DNA from: Paracoccus sp. N5
Lineage (GTDB): Bacteria > Pseudomonadota > Alphaproteobacteria > Rhodobacterales > Rhodobacteraceae
DNA: 64,000 nt
Assembly: GCF_000371965.1 (NCBI RefSeq)
Contig: NZ_AQUO01000001.1
Span: forward strand, 2,302,001-2,366,000
Direction: 5' to 3'
The position numbers and the translations under genes were made by a program. Below are positions 23,399 to 31,752 of the stretch, piece by piece; positions within the stretch are counted from its first letter, which is position 1, and each line of letters starts with the position of its first letter. Below the pieces are notes generated by a model that was given only the letters and a program-made list of their open reading frames with translations, had not been told where the DNA came from and searched no databases.

Positions 23399-24319
23399 AT
23401 GACCCAGACGCTTCCCACGCCGCGCGGCGCCCTGACCCCGAACCGCCCGCTTGCCGACCTGACATGGCTGCGCGTCGGCGGCCCCGCCGACTGGCTGTTC
23501 CAGCCCGCCGACGAACAGGATCTGGCCGATTTCATGGCGGCGCTCGACCCATCGGTGCCGGTCTTCCCGATGGGCGTCGGCTCGAACCTGATCGTGCGCG
23601 ACGGCGGCATCCGCGGCGTGGTGATCCGGCTGGGGCGCGGCTTCAACGCCATTGAAATCGCAGGGGAAACCGTCACCGCCGGCGCCGCCGCGCTGGATGC
23701 GCACGTCGCGCGCAAGGCGGCCGAGGCCGGGCGCGACCTGACCTTCCTGCGCACCATCCCCGGCAGCATCGGCGGCGCCGTGCGCATGAATGCCGGCTGC
23801 TACGGCAGCTATGTCGCCGACCACCTGGTCTCGGTCCGGGCCGTGGCGCGCGACGGCAGCATCCAGGATCTGCCCGCCGATGCGCTGAACCTCGCCTATC
23901 GCCACTCCAACCTGCCCGAGGGCTGGGTCGTGACCCGTGCCACCTTCCGCGCCGCCCCGGGCGAACCCGCTGAACTTGCTGCGAAAATGGACGACCAGCT
24001 GGCCCGCCGCGACGCCAGCCAGCCGACCCGCGACCGCTCGGCCGGCTCGACTTTCCGCAACCCGGCCGGCTTTTCCTCGACCGGCCGTGCCGACGATTCC
24101 CACGAACTGAAAGCCTGGAGCCTGATCGACGCCGCCGGCCTGCGCGGCCATCGGCTGGGTGGGGCGCAAATGTCTGAAAAGCATCCGAATTTCCTGCTGA
24201 ACGCCGAAGGCGCCACGGCGGCCGAGCTGGAATCCCTGGGCGAGCTGGTCCGCGACAAGGTGCGCGAAAGCTCGGGGCACGAACTGCAATGGGAAGTCAT
24301 CCGCGTGGGTGAGCCGTAA
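23399..24319 (+). CDS. murB: UDP-N-acetylenolpyruvoylglucosamine reductase
   Basis: A FAD- and NADPH-dependent enzyme completing UDP-MurNAc synthesis. The 306-residue protein shows the N-terminal TWLRVGGPADW, FAD-binding PMGVGSNLIVRDGG, and TIPGSIGGAVRMNAGCYGSY motifs. The catalytic Ser lies in SAGSTFRNPAG (about residue 221), and EKHPNFLLNAEGAT is near the C terminus. Length fits the short type II form. It starts a rightward run with ddl, ftsQ, ftsA and ftsZ, and its leader holds the 11-bp array. Confidence 0.95.
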   Translation: MTQTLPTPRGALTPNRPLADLTWLRVGGPADWLFQPADEQDLADFMAALDPSVPVFPMGVGSNLIVRDGGIRGVVIRLGRGFNAIEIAGETVTAGAAALDAHVARKAAEAGRDLTFLRTIPGSIGGAVRMNAGCYGSYVADHLVSVRAVARDGSIQDLPADALNLAYRHSNLPEGWVVTRATFRAAPGEPAELAAKMDDQLARRDASQPTRDRSAGSTFRNPAGFSSTGRADDSHELKAWSLIDAAGLRGHRLGGAQMSEKHPNFLLNAEGATAAELESLGELVRDKVRESSGHELQWEVIRVGEP

Positions 24320-24435
24320 CCCGCCGTTATCCCCGGAAATCTCGCCCCACAGGCGAAAAGGGACTTTTGCGATTCCGCGCAACCCGCTATCCTGCCGCGA
24401 TAAACACCCGGACAAACCGGGAGAATGAGGCAAAA

Positions 24436-25359
24436 TTGGCGGGCAGGTCGAGCAGGACAGCCCCGAAAGTCGTGGTCCTGATGGGCGGACCCTCGGCCGA
24501 GCGCGAGGTTTCCCTCTCGTCCGGGCGGGAATGCGCGAATGCGCTGCGGCAGGCGGGCTATGAAGTCGTCGAATTGGATGCGGGCAGGGATCTGCCCGCG
24601 CGTCTGGCCGAATGCGCGCCGGACGTGGTCTTCAACGCGCTGCACGGCCGTTGGGGCGAGGACGGCTGCGTCCAGGGCCTGATGGAATGGCTGGGGCTTC
24701 GCTATACCCATTCCGGCGTGCTGGCCTCGGCGCTGGCCATGGACAAGTCCCGGGCAAAGCAGGCTTTTCGCGAGGCGGGCATCCCCGTCGTCGAAAGCGT
24801 CATCGCCGATGCGGCCGAGGTGCGCAGCCGCCACGTCCTGCCGCCGCCCTATGTCGTCAAGCCGAATGACGAGGGCTCCTCGGTCGGGGTCTATATCGTC
24901 CACGAGGCCGCCAATGCCCCGCCGCAGCTCTCGGACCGGATGCCCGCGCGGGTCATGGTCGAGACCTATGCCCCCGGCCGCGAGTTGACCGTCGCCGTGC
25001 TGGGCGACCGGGCGCTTGGCGTGACCGAGATCGTCACCGAGGGCTGGTATGACTACGACGCGAAATACAAGCCCGGCGGCTCGCGCCATGTCATCCCGGC
25101 CCAAGTCCCGGCCGAGATCGACGCTGCCTGCCGCGACTTCGCGGTCCGGGCGCATCGGGCGCTGGGGTGCCGCGGCCTGTCGCGCAGCGATTTCCGCTGG
25201 GACGAATCGCGCGGGCTGGCCGGGCTCATCATCCTCGAGACCAATACCCAGCCGGGGATGACGCCGACCTCGCTGGCGCCGGAACAGGCGGCGCATGTCG
25301 GCATGGACTTCCCCGCGCTGTGCCGCTGGATCGTCGAGGAGGCGCTATGCAGGGGCTGA
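24436..25359 (+). CDS. ddl: D-alanine--D-alanine ligase
   Basis: Joins two D-alanines with ATP for the peptidoglycan stem peptide. The 307-residue ATP-grasp enzyme has VVVLMGGPSAEREVSLSSGR near the N terminus, the family box NALHGRWGEDGCVQGLMEW, and the metal- and substrate-binding ETNTQPGMTPTSL. I chose the TTG at 24436, which follows GAGG by 6-7 bp and gives the usual N terminus; the frame is open upstream. The 3' end overlaps ftsQ by 13 bp. Confidence 0.94.
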   Translation: MAGRSSRTAPKVVVLMGGPSAEREVSLSSGRECANALRQAGYEVVELDAGRDLPARLAECAPDVVFNALHGRWGEDGCVQGLMEWLGLRYTHSGVLASALAMDKSRAKQAFREAGIPVVESVIADAAEVRSRHVLPPPYVVKPNDEGSSVGVYIVHEAANAPPQLSDRMPARVMVETYAPGRELTVAVLGDRALGVTEIVTEGWYDYDAKYKPGGSRHVIPAQVPAEIDAACRDFAVRAHRALGCRGLSRSDFRWDESRGLAGLIILETNTQPGMTPTSLAPEQAAHVGMDFPALCRWIVEEALCRG

Positions 25360-26369
25360 ATTTCCATCGCGGCCAAGGGGATGGCGGAAGGCCGGCGCCG
25401 GTGCGCCACGCGCCGTCGCGCCCGGCGCCGTCGCAGCAGCCGCGCCCGGTGCGCAAGGATCCGGCGCCCTCGCGGCTGGCCTATCGGCTGAACCGGATGA
25501 TGCTGCGCCCGCTGGTGCGGCGGCTGGTGCATGTCGGGCTGCCGGCCTTTCTGGCGGCGCTGGTGGCGGGGATCTGGCTGTCGGACGACACCCGCCGCGC
25601 CAACCTGACCGGCGGCATCGACGCCATCGTCGACAAGGTCCAGCACCGCGACGAATTCATGGTCCGCATGATGACCATCGAGGGCGCCTCGCCCGTGGTG
25701 GACAAGGGGCTGCGCGCCATGCTGCCCGTGGACCTGCCGGCCTCGAGCTTCGATCTGGACCTGGAAAAGCTGCGCGAGCGCGTGCTGAAGCTGGATGCCG
25801 TCGAGGCGGTGGACCTGCGCATCAAGCCCGGCGGCGTGCTGTCGGCCGTGGTGACCGAGCGGGTGCCGGCGGTGCTGTGGCGCCATGCCCGCGGCATCGA
25901 GCTGCTGGACAAGACCGGGCACCGCGTCGCCTCGGTCACCGCGCGCGAGGTGCGGGGCGACCTGCCGATCATCTCGGGCGAGGGCGCCGACCGCGCCGCG
26001 GCCGAGGCGCTGGCGCTGATCGACGCCGCCGGCCCGGTGCTGCCGCGGCTGCGCGGGCTCGAACGCATGGGCGAGCGGCGCTGGGACGTGGTGCTGGACC
26101 GCGGCCAGCGCATCAAGCTGCCCGAGAACGGCGCGTTGCAGGCGCTGGAACGCGCCATCGCCATCGACCGCGCCCAGCACATGCTGGACCGCGACATTGC
26201 GGTGGTGGACCTGCGCCAGCAGCAGCGGCCGGTGGTGCGGCTGGGGCTCGAGGCGCAGAACGCCATCCGCCACGCCCGCGGCCAGCCCGAGCTTGGCCCG
26301 GACGGCAAGCCGATCGCGGTCGAGGCGACGGAACGGAAATCTGCAAACGGCAAGAAGAAAAGCGGCTAA
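25347..26369 (+). CDS. ftsQ: cell division protein FtsQ
   Basis: A bitopic inner-membrane protein that links early and late divisome parts (with FtsB/FtsL). The 340-residue protein has a long, basic, Pro/Arg-rich cytoplasmic N terminus (about residues 1-55, PAPVRHAPSRPAPSQQPRPV), one membrane helix near 62-82 (LPAFLAALVAGIWLS), a POTRA-like domain including VMRMMTIEGAS and an FtsQ domain with DAVEAVDLRIKPGG. The ATG at 25347 lies within ddl. Confidence 0.92.
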   Translation: MQGLNFHRGQGDGGRPAPVRHAPSRPAPSQQPRPVRKDPAPSRLAYRLNRMMLRPLVRRLVHVGLPAFLAALVAGIWLSDDTRRANLTGGIDAIVDKVQHRDEFMVRMMTIEGASPVVDKGLRAMLPVDLPASSFDLDLEKLRERVLKLDAVEAVDLRIKPGGVLSAVVTERVPAVLWRHARGIELLDKTGHRVASVTAREVRGDLPIISGEGADRAAAEALALIDAAGPVLPRLRGLERMGERRWDVVLDRGQRIKLPENGALQALERAIAIDRAQHMLDRDIAVVDLRQQQRPVVRLGLEAQNAIRHARGQPELGPDGKPIAVEATERKSANGKKKSG

Positions 26370-26390
26370 CAGGCTGAAGGGGCGGGAAAG

Positions 26391-27725
26391 ATGAAGGATC
26401 TGTATCAGGGCCAGCGCGCGATGCGGCAGATGCGCCGCCAGGCGATGCAGCGTGGCGTCATCGCGGTCCTCGACATCGGAACCTCGAAGATCGCCTGCTT
26501 GGTGCTGCAATTCGACGGCCCGAGCCAGTTCCGCGAGACGGACGGCGTCGGCCCGATGGCCGGCCAGTCGAATTTCCGCGTCATCGGCACCGCCACCACC
26601 CGCTCGCGCGGGATGCGCTATGGCGAGATCGAGACCATGGCCGAGACGGAGCGCGCCATCCGCACCGTCATCCAGTCGGCGCAGAAGGTCGCCGGGGTCA
26701 GGGTCGATCACGTCATCGCCTGCATCTCGGGCGCGCGCCCGGCAAGCTATGGCCTGGCGGGCGAGATCCCGCTGCCCGCTGGCAAGGTGGGCGAGGGCGA
26801 CGTGGCCCGCGTGCTCGCCGCCTGCGAGGTGCCCGATTTCGGCCGCGGCCGCGAGGTGCTGCACGCCCAGCCGGTGAACTTCGCCCTGGACGGCCGCTCG
26901 GGGCTGTCGGACCCGCGCGACCAGTCGGGCAACCGGCTGGCCTGCGACATGCACGTCCTGACCATCGACGGCGACGCGGCCAGCAACCTGGTGCATTGCA
27001 TCCGGCGCTGCGACATGGAGCTGGCGGGGGTGGCCTCGGCCTCCTATGCCTCGGGCCTTGCCGCGCTGGTCGAGGACGAGCAGGAGCTGGGCGCCGCCTG
27101 CGTCGATCTGGGCGGCGGCACCACGGGCGTGTCGATCTTCATCAAGAAGCACATGATCTTCGCCGATGCCGTGCGCTTCGGCGGCGAGCTGATCACCCAG
27201 GACATCGCCAAGGGCCTGCGCGTCAGCCATGCCGTGGCCGAGCGGCTGAAGACCCTGCATGGCGGGCTGGAAGCCACCGGCCGCGACGACCGCGAGATGA
27301 TCGAGCTGGGCGGCGAGACCGGCGACTGGGACACCGACCGCCGCGCCGTCAGCCGCGCCGACCTGATCGGCATCATGCGCCCGCGCGTCGAGGAAATCCT
27401 GGAGAACGTCGCCGGCATCCTGGATGCCGCCGGCTTCGATTCGATGCCCGCGCGCCAGATCGTGCTGACCGGCGGCGGCAGCCAGATCCCGGGACTGGAC
27501 GTGCTGGCGGCGCGCATGCTGGGCCAGAACGTGCGCATCGGCCGGCCGCTGCGCATCCAGGGCCTGCCGCATAACGCGACCGCGCCGGGGTTCTCCTCGG
27601 CCATCGGCCTGTCGCTGCTGACCGCGCATCCGCAGGACGAGTGGTGGGATTTCGACATGCCCGCCGAACACTATCCGGCGCGCAGCCTGCGCCGGGCTTA
27701 TCGCTGGTTCCGCAACAACTGGTAG
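26391..27725 (+). CDS. ftsA: cell division protein FtsA
   Basis: An actin-like ATPase that tethers FtsZ to the membrane. The 444-residue protein has the phosphate-1 motif AVLDIGTSKIACLVL near the N terminus, the SHS2-type 1C domain with GEIPLPAGKVGEGDVARVL, phosphate-2 CVDLGGGTTGVSIF and the adenosine motif IVLTGGGSQIPGLD. The C terminus SLRRAYRWFRNNW is an amphipathic membrane-binding helix with Trp/Phe, complete here. It starts 21 bp after ftsQ and is followed by 214 bp before ftsZ. Confidence 0.95.
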   Translation: MKDLYQGQRAMRQMRRQAMQRGVIAVLDIGTSKIACLVLQFDGPSQFRETDGVGPMAGQSNFRVIGTATTRSRGMRYGEIETMAETERAIRTVIQSAQKVAGVRVDHVIACISGARPASYGLAGEIPLPAGKVGEGDVARVLAACEVPDFGRGREVLHAQPVNFALDGRSGLSDPRDQSGNRLACDMHVLTIDGDAASNLVHCIRRCDMELAGVASASYASGLAALVEDEQELGAACVDLGGGTTGVSIFIKKHMIFADAVRFGGELITQDIAKGLRVSHAVAERLKTLHGGLEATGRDDREMIELGGETGDWDTDRRAVSRADLIGIMRPRVEEILENVAGILDAAGFDSMPARQIVLTGGGSQIPGLDVLAARMLGQNVRIGRPLRIQGLPHNATAPGFSSAIGLSLLTAHPQDEWWDFDMPAEHYPARSLRRAYRWFRNNW

Positions 27726-27939
27726 TTGAATGCGGCGCCGATGCGGTGGTGCGGACAGCTGTCCACACCACATGCTGGAGAATGGGCAAGATACCGCCTA
27801 ATACATCCTGCCGGACCGCCATATTTGGTGGTTTGGCTGTGTTTTTCGGGTGACGGTCGGGCCGAATCTGGCTAGGCTTGTGGGTAATGGGGATTCGACC
27901 GGGCCAGCTGCGTCCGGCAAACAAAAAGGCAGGCGAGAC
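27726..27939 (+). promoter_or_regulatory. ftsA-ftsZ intergenic region, probable ftsZ promoter
   Basis: A 214-bp gap that is long for this otherwise tightly packed cluster, implying a separate ftsZ promoter. It contains two GANTC sites, GAATC at 27864-27868 and GATTC at 27892-27896, the recognition sequence of the CcrM methylase through which GcrA acts. gcrA itself is at 58941-59549. No clear -35/-10 pair was assigned. Confidence 0.45.
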
Positions 27940-29577
27940 ATGGAACGGCAGATCCACCTGATGCTGAACGACGAACAGGAACTGAAGCCGCGCATCACCG
28001 TCTTCGGCGTCGGTGGGGCAGGTGGCAACGCGGTCAACAACATGATCGACAAGCAGCTGGAAGGGGTCGAATTCGTCGTCGCGAACACCGACGCCCAGGC
28101 GCTACAATCCTCGAAAGCCGACAGCCGCATCCAGATCGGTCCCAAGGTGACCGAGGGGCTGGGCGCCGGCGCCAAGCCCTCGATCGGCGCCAAGGCCGCC
28201 GAGGAAACCATCGAGGACATCGTCGACCACCTGATGGGCGCGCATATGTGCTTCATCACCGCCGGCATGGGCGGCGGCACCGGCACCGGCGCCGCCCCGA
28301 TCATCGCCCAGGCCGCGCGCGAGATGGGCATCCTGACCGTCGGCGTGGTGACGAAGCCCTTCCAGTTCGAAGGCACCAAGCGCATGCGCCAGGCCGAGGA
28401 GGGCGTCGAGGCCCTGCAGAAGGTCGTGGACACGCTGATCATCATCCCGAACCAGAACCTGTTCCGGCTGGCCAACGAAAAGACCACCTTCACCGAAGCC
28501 TTCGCCATGGCCGACGACGTGCTCTATCAGGGCGTCAAGGGCGTGACCGACCTGATGGTGCGTCCGGGCCTGATCAACCTCGACTTCGCCGACGTGCGCG
28601 CGGTCATGGACGAGATGGGCAAGGCGATGATGGGCACCGGCGAGGCCTCGGGCGAGAACCGCGCCGTGCAGGCGGCCGAGAAGGCCATCGCCAACCCGCT
28701 CTTGGACGAAATCAGCCTGAACGGCGCCAAGGGCGTGCTGATCAACATCACCGGCGGCTACGACCTGACCCTGTTCGAAATGGACGAGGCGGCCGAGAAG
28801 ATCCGCGAAAAGGTCGATGCCGATGCCAATATCATCGTCGGCTCGACCATGGATCCCTCGATGGAAGGCACGATCCGCGTTTCGGTCGTGGCGACCGGCA
28901 TCGACGCCTCGGCGGCCGAGATCCCGGCACCGCGCCGTGGCATGAAAGAGCCGCTGACCCAGAACCCGCCGGTCACCCAGCGCGTCGAGGAAGAGCTGCC
29001 GGTGCCGCCGCGCCGCGTCGCCCCGGCGGCGGAAGCCGCGCCGCAGCCGATGATGCAGCCGCGCGTGCAAGCCCAGCCCGCGGCCCCCGCCGCGCGCTAT
29101 GAGGAAGAGGACATGCCGCGCCCGGCCTATCAGCCCGAATTGCGTCAGCCGGCCGCCGCGCCGCCGCGCGACGCGCTGAACGGCGATGCCGGCGGCTTCG
29201 TGGCCCCGAGCCGCGCTCCGGCGCCGGCCGGCACGCCCTCGGATGCGGTGATGCAGCGCCTGGCCGCCGCCGTGCAGAAGGCGCCCGAGCGCCAGGCCGC
29301 CGCCCAGGGCCGCCCGGCCCAGCAGCAGCAGCCGGCCGCCGATCCGGCGCGCGGGCAGGGCCGCATGGCCGGCCTCAGCCGCATGCTGGAGCGCATCTCG
29401 GGCCATGGCGAACAGGCCGAGAAGCCCGCGCCCTCGACCATCGCCGAGCGCGTCAGCGAGCGGGTGCAGGCCCGTCGCAGCGGCGGATTCGATGCCGGCT
29501 TCGACGATCTGGCCAGCCCGGATCGCGGCGGCGACAATGTCGAGATCCCGGCTTTCCTGCGCCGTCAGGCCAATTGA
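27940..29577 (+). CDS. ftsZ: cell division protein FtsZ
   Basis: A tubulin-like GTPase that forms the Z ring. The 545-residue protein has VGGAGGNAVNNMI, the tubulin signature GMGGGTGTGAAP (about residues 107-118), and the T7 loop region NLDFADVRAVMDEMG. After the globular core (to about residue 325) comes an unusually long Pro/Ala/Gln-rich linker of roughly 200 residues. It ends in the C-terminal peptide GDNVEIPAFLRRQAN, which binds FtsA and other partners. Long linkers are normal for Rhodobacterales. The ATG at 27940 has AGGCGAG upstream; a terminator follows. Confidence 0.96.
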   Translation: MERQIHLMLNDEQELKPRITVFGVGGAGGNAVNNMIDKQLEGVEFVVANTDAQALQSSKADSRIQIGPKVTEGLGAGAKPSIGAKAAEETIEDIVDHLMGAHMCFITAGMGGGTGTGAAPIIAQAAREMGILTVGVVTKPFQFEGTKRMRQAEEGVEALQKVVDTLIIIPNQNLFRLANEKTTFTEAFAMADDVLYQGVKGVTDLMVRPGLINLDFADVRAVMDEMGKAMMGTGEASGENRAVQAAEKAIANPLLDEISLNGAKGVLINITGGYDLTLFEMDEAAEKIREKVDADANIIVGSTMDPSMEGTIRVSVVATGIDASAAEIPAPRRGMKEPLTQNPPVTQRVEEELPVPPRRVAPAAEAAPQPMMQPRVQAQPAAPAARYEEEDMPRPAYQPELRQPAAAPPRDALNGDAGGFVAPSRAPAPAGTPSDAVMQRLAAAVQKAPERQAAAQGRPAQQQQPAADPARGQGRMAGLSRMLERISGHGEQAEKPAPSTIAERVSERVQARRSGGFDAGFDDLASPDRGGDNVEIPAFLRRQAN

Positions 29578-29609
29578 GGCGTTCACAAGTTTTCGCCTCG
29601 GGAATCTGG

Positions 29610-29634
29610 AAGGACCGCTTCGGCGGTCCTTTTT
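29610..29634 (+). terminator. rho-independent terminator after ftsZ
   Basis: Stem AAGGACCGC / GCGGTCCTT with a short TTCG-type loop, followed by TTTC, starting 33 bp after the ftsZ stop. It separates ftsZ from lpxC, so lpxC should have its own promoter in the following 170 bp. Confidence 0.85.
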
Positions 29635-29808
29635 CATTGGCGGAATCAGGGCCTTGCCGGGCATCGGCGGAATCTTTCCGCACCGCGGCATGGATTGTTT
29701 CACCCCGTTACAATTCGTTAATTGAGGAAGTGCAGGCCCATGCCTAACTGAAGGACACGCCGCGAGAATCCCTTGCGGCGACGACTCACAGAACCGGCAG
29801 GCCAGACC

Positions 29809-30750
29809 ATGCAGACCACCATCGCTCAGAAAGCCCAGTTCCGCGGCGTCGGACTGCATTCCGGTGCGGCCGTGCGGCTGGCGATCCTGCCGGCGCCGGC
29901 CGATCACGGCATCGTCTTCGTGCGCACCGACCTCGGCCGCGCCCGCATCCCGGCGCGCTGGGACCGGGTGACGCCCTCGCAACTGTGCACGCTTCTGGAC
30001 AACGGCCAGGGCGCCACCGTCTCGACGGTCGAGCATGTCATGGCGGCGCTGTCGGGCACCGGCATCAACAATGCCGTGGTCGAGGTGAACGGACCCGAGG
30101 TGCCGATCCTCGACGGCTCGGCCGCGCCCTTCGTGCAGGGTATCCTCGAGGCCGGACTGCGCCAGCAACCCGACGCACCCCTGCGCGCCATCCGCGTGCT
30201 GCGCCCGGTCGAGGTGCAGATGGGCGAGGGCTTTGCCCGCCTGTCGCCGGCCGACCACCTGGAAATGCATTTCGACATCGACTTCACCGATGCCGCCATC
30301 GGCCATCAGGAAAAGTCGCTGGACATGGCGAACGGCAGCTTCGTGCATGAGCTGATGGACAGCCGCACCTTCTGCCGCCAGGCCGACGTGGTGCGGATGC
30401 AGCAGAACGGCTTGGCGCTTGGCGGCACCTATCTGAACGCCGTGGTCTTCGACGGCGACAAGGTGCTGTCGCCCGGCGGGTTGCGCCACCGGGACGAGGC
30501 CGTGCGCCACAAGATGCTGGACGCGGTGGGCGACCTGGCGCTGGCCGGGGCACCGCTGCTGGCGCGCTATACCGGCCACCGCGCCGGGCATGCCATGACC
30601 AACAAGCTGCTGCGCGCGCTTTTCGCCGAAGCAGATGCTTGGGAATGGGTCACGCTGACCCCGGAAATGGAAAGCCGCCTGCCGGGCGCCGGCGTGATCG
30701 CCGCGGCCGCGCGCATGGCCGCGCCGCTGCGCCAGCTGGCCGTCGCCTGA
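29809..30750 (+). CDS. lpxC: UDP-3-O-acyl-N-acetylglucosamine deacetylase
   Basis: A zinc-dependent enzyme of the committed step in lipid A synthesis. The 313-residue protein carries TTIAQKAQFRGVGLHSGAAV at the start, the zinc-ligand motif STVEHVMAAL (His near residue 79), and the second cluster RHKMLDAVGDLALAG with His and Asp ligands (about residues 237-242). The catalytic His is in YTGHRAGHAMTNKLL. The start at 29809 gives the standard N terminus. The position after ftsZ is conserved. Confidence 0.95.
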   Translation: MQTTIAQKAQFRGVGLHSGAAVRLAILPAPADHGIVFVRTDLGRARIPARWDRVTPSQLCTLLDNGQGATVSTVEHVMAALSGTGINNAVVEVNGPEVPILDGSAAPFVQGILEAGLRQQPDAPLRAIRVLRPVEVQMGEGFARLSPADHLEMHFDIDFTDAAIGHQEKSLDMANGSFVHELMDSRTFCRQADVVRMQQNGLALGGTYLNAVVFDGDKVLSPGGLRHRDEAVRHKMLDAVGDLALAGAPLLARYTGHRAGHAMTNKLLRALFAEADAWEWVTLTPEMESRLPGAGVIAAAARMAAPLRQLAVA

Positions 30751-30878
30751 AGGTGACGGCCGGGCCGCAGATTTTCCGGTTTTGGCATTTTGCGCAGCCC
30801 GATTTTCTGTGCTAGGACGACCGGGCCGCGCGGCCTGACGCCGTCGCGGCGACGCAAGATTCTGACGGGCAGGGTGGA

Positions 30879-31721
30879 ATGACAGGCATCAGATCGGGTT
30901 CCTTGGTCGCGGCTGTGCTGTCGATTGGCCTTCTGGCAGGATGTGGCGGCGGCGCCAGCAAAACGCCCGAATCATTCGAGAATTTCACCGCCGAGGAAAT
31001 CTACAAGCGCGGCGAATACGAGCTTGAGAACACGCGCAAGCCGAAGGACGCGGTGAAGTATTTCACCGAGGTCGAGCGGCTTTACCCCTATTCCGAATGG
31101 GCCAAGCGCGCGCTGATCATGCAGGCCTATTCCTATCACCGCGCCCGCGACTACGAAGAGGCGCGCGGCGCCGCCCAGCGTTTCATCGACACCTATCCGG
31201 GCGACGAGGACGCGGCCTATGCGAAATACCTGCTGGCGCTTTCCTATTACGACCAGATCGACGAGATCGGCCGCGACCAGGGCCTGACCTTCCAGGCCCT
31301 GCAATCGCTGCGCGAGGTGATCGAGCAATATCCCGACACCGAATATGCCCGCTCGGCGATCCTGAAGTTCGACCTCGCCTTCGACCACCTGGCGGCGAAG
31401 GAAATGGAGATCGGCCGCTACTACCTCAAGCGTGGCCATTACACCGCCGCCATCAACCGCTTCCGCGTGGTGGTCGAGGAATACCAGACCACGACCCACA
31501 CGCCCGAGGCGCTGATGCGGCTGGTCGAGGCCTATCTGGCGCTTGGCCTGAACGACCAGGCGCAGACGGCGGGCGCGATCCTGGGCCACAACTTCCAGTC
31601 CTCGCCCTTCTACGAGGACGCCTATGCGCAGCTGCGCGGCCATGGGCTGAAGCCCGAGGCACGCGGCGACAGCTGGCTGACCCGGGTCTATCGCCAGGTG
31701 ATCCAGGGCAAGTGGCTATAG
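30879..31721 (+). CDS. bamD: outer membrane assembly lipoprotein BamD
   Basis: An essential lipoprotein of the BAM complex, which inserts beta-barrel proteins in the outer membrane. The 280-residue protein has a lipoprotein signal ending in the lipobox LLAGC (Cys near residue 22) and TPR repeats from about residue 38 onward (AEEIYKRGEYELENTRKPKD, AVKYFTEVERLYPYSEWAKRAL). The YfiO-family motifs are also present, including ALSYYDQIDEIGRDQGLTF. Formerly called ComL. recN follows 31 bp downstream and is probably cotranscribed. Confidence 0.94.
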   Translation: MTGIRSGSLVAAVLSIGLLAGCGGGASKTPESFENFTAEEIYKRGEYELENTRKPKDAVKYFTEVERLYPYSEWAKRALIMQAYSYHRARDYEEARGAAQRFIDTYPGDEDAAYAKYLLALSYYDQIDEIGRDQGLTFQALQSLREVIEQYPDTEYARSAILKFDLAFDHLAAKEMEIGRYYLKRGHYTAAINRFRVVVEEYQTTTHTPEALMRLVEAYLALGLNDQAQTAGAILGHNFQSSPFYEDAYAQLRGHGLKPEARGDSWLTRVYRQVIQGKWL

Positions 31722-31752
31722 GCCCGCGCGTCACGCGCGGCAGGATGGGGTG

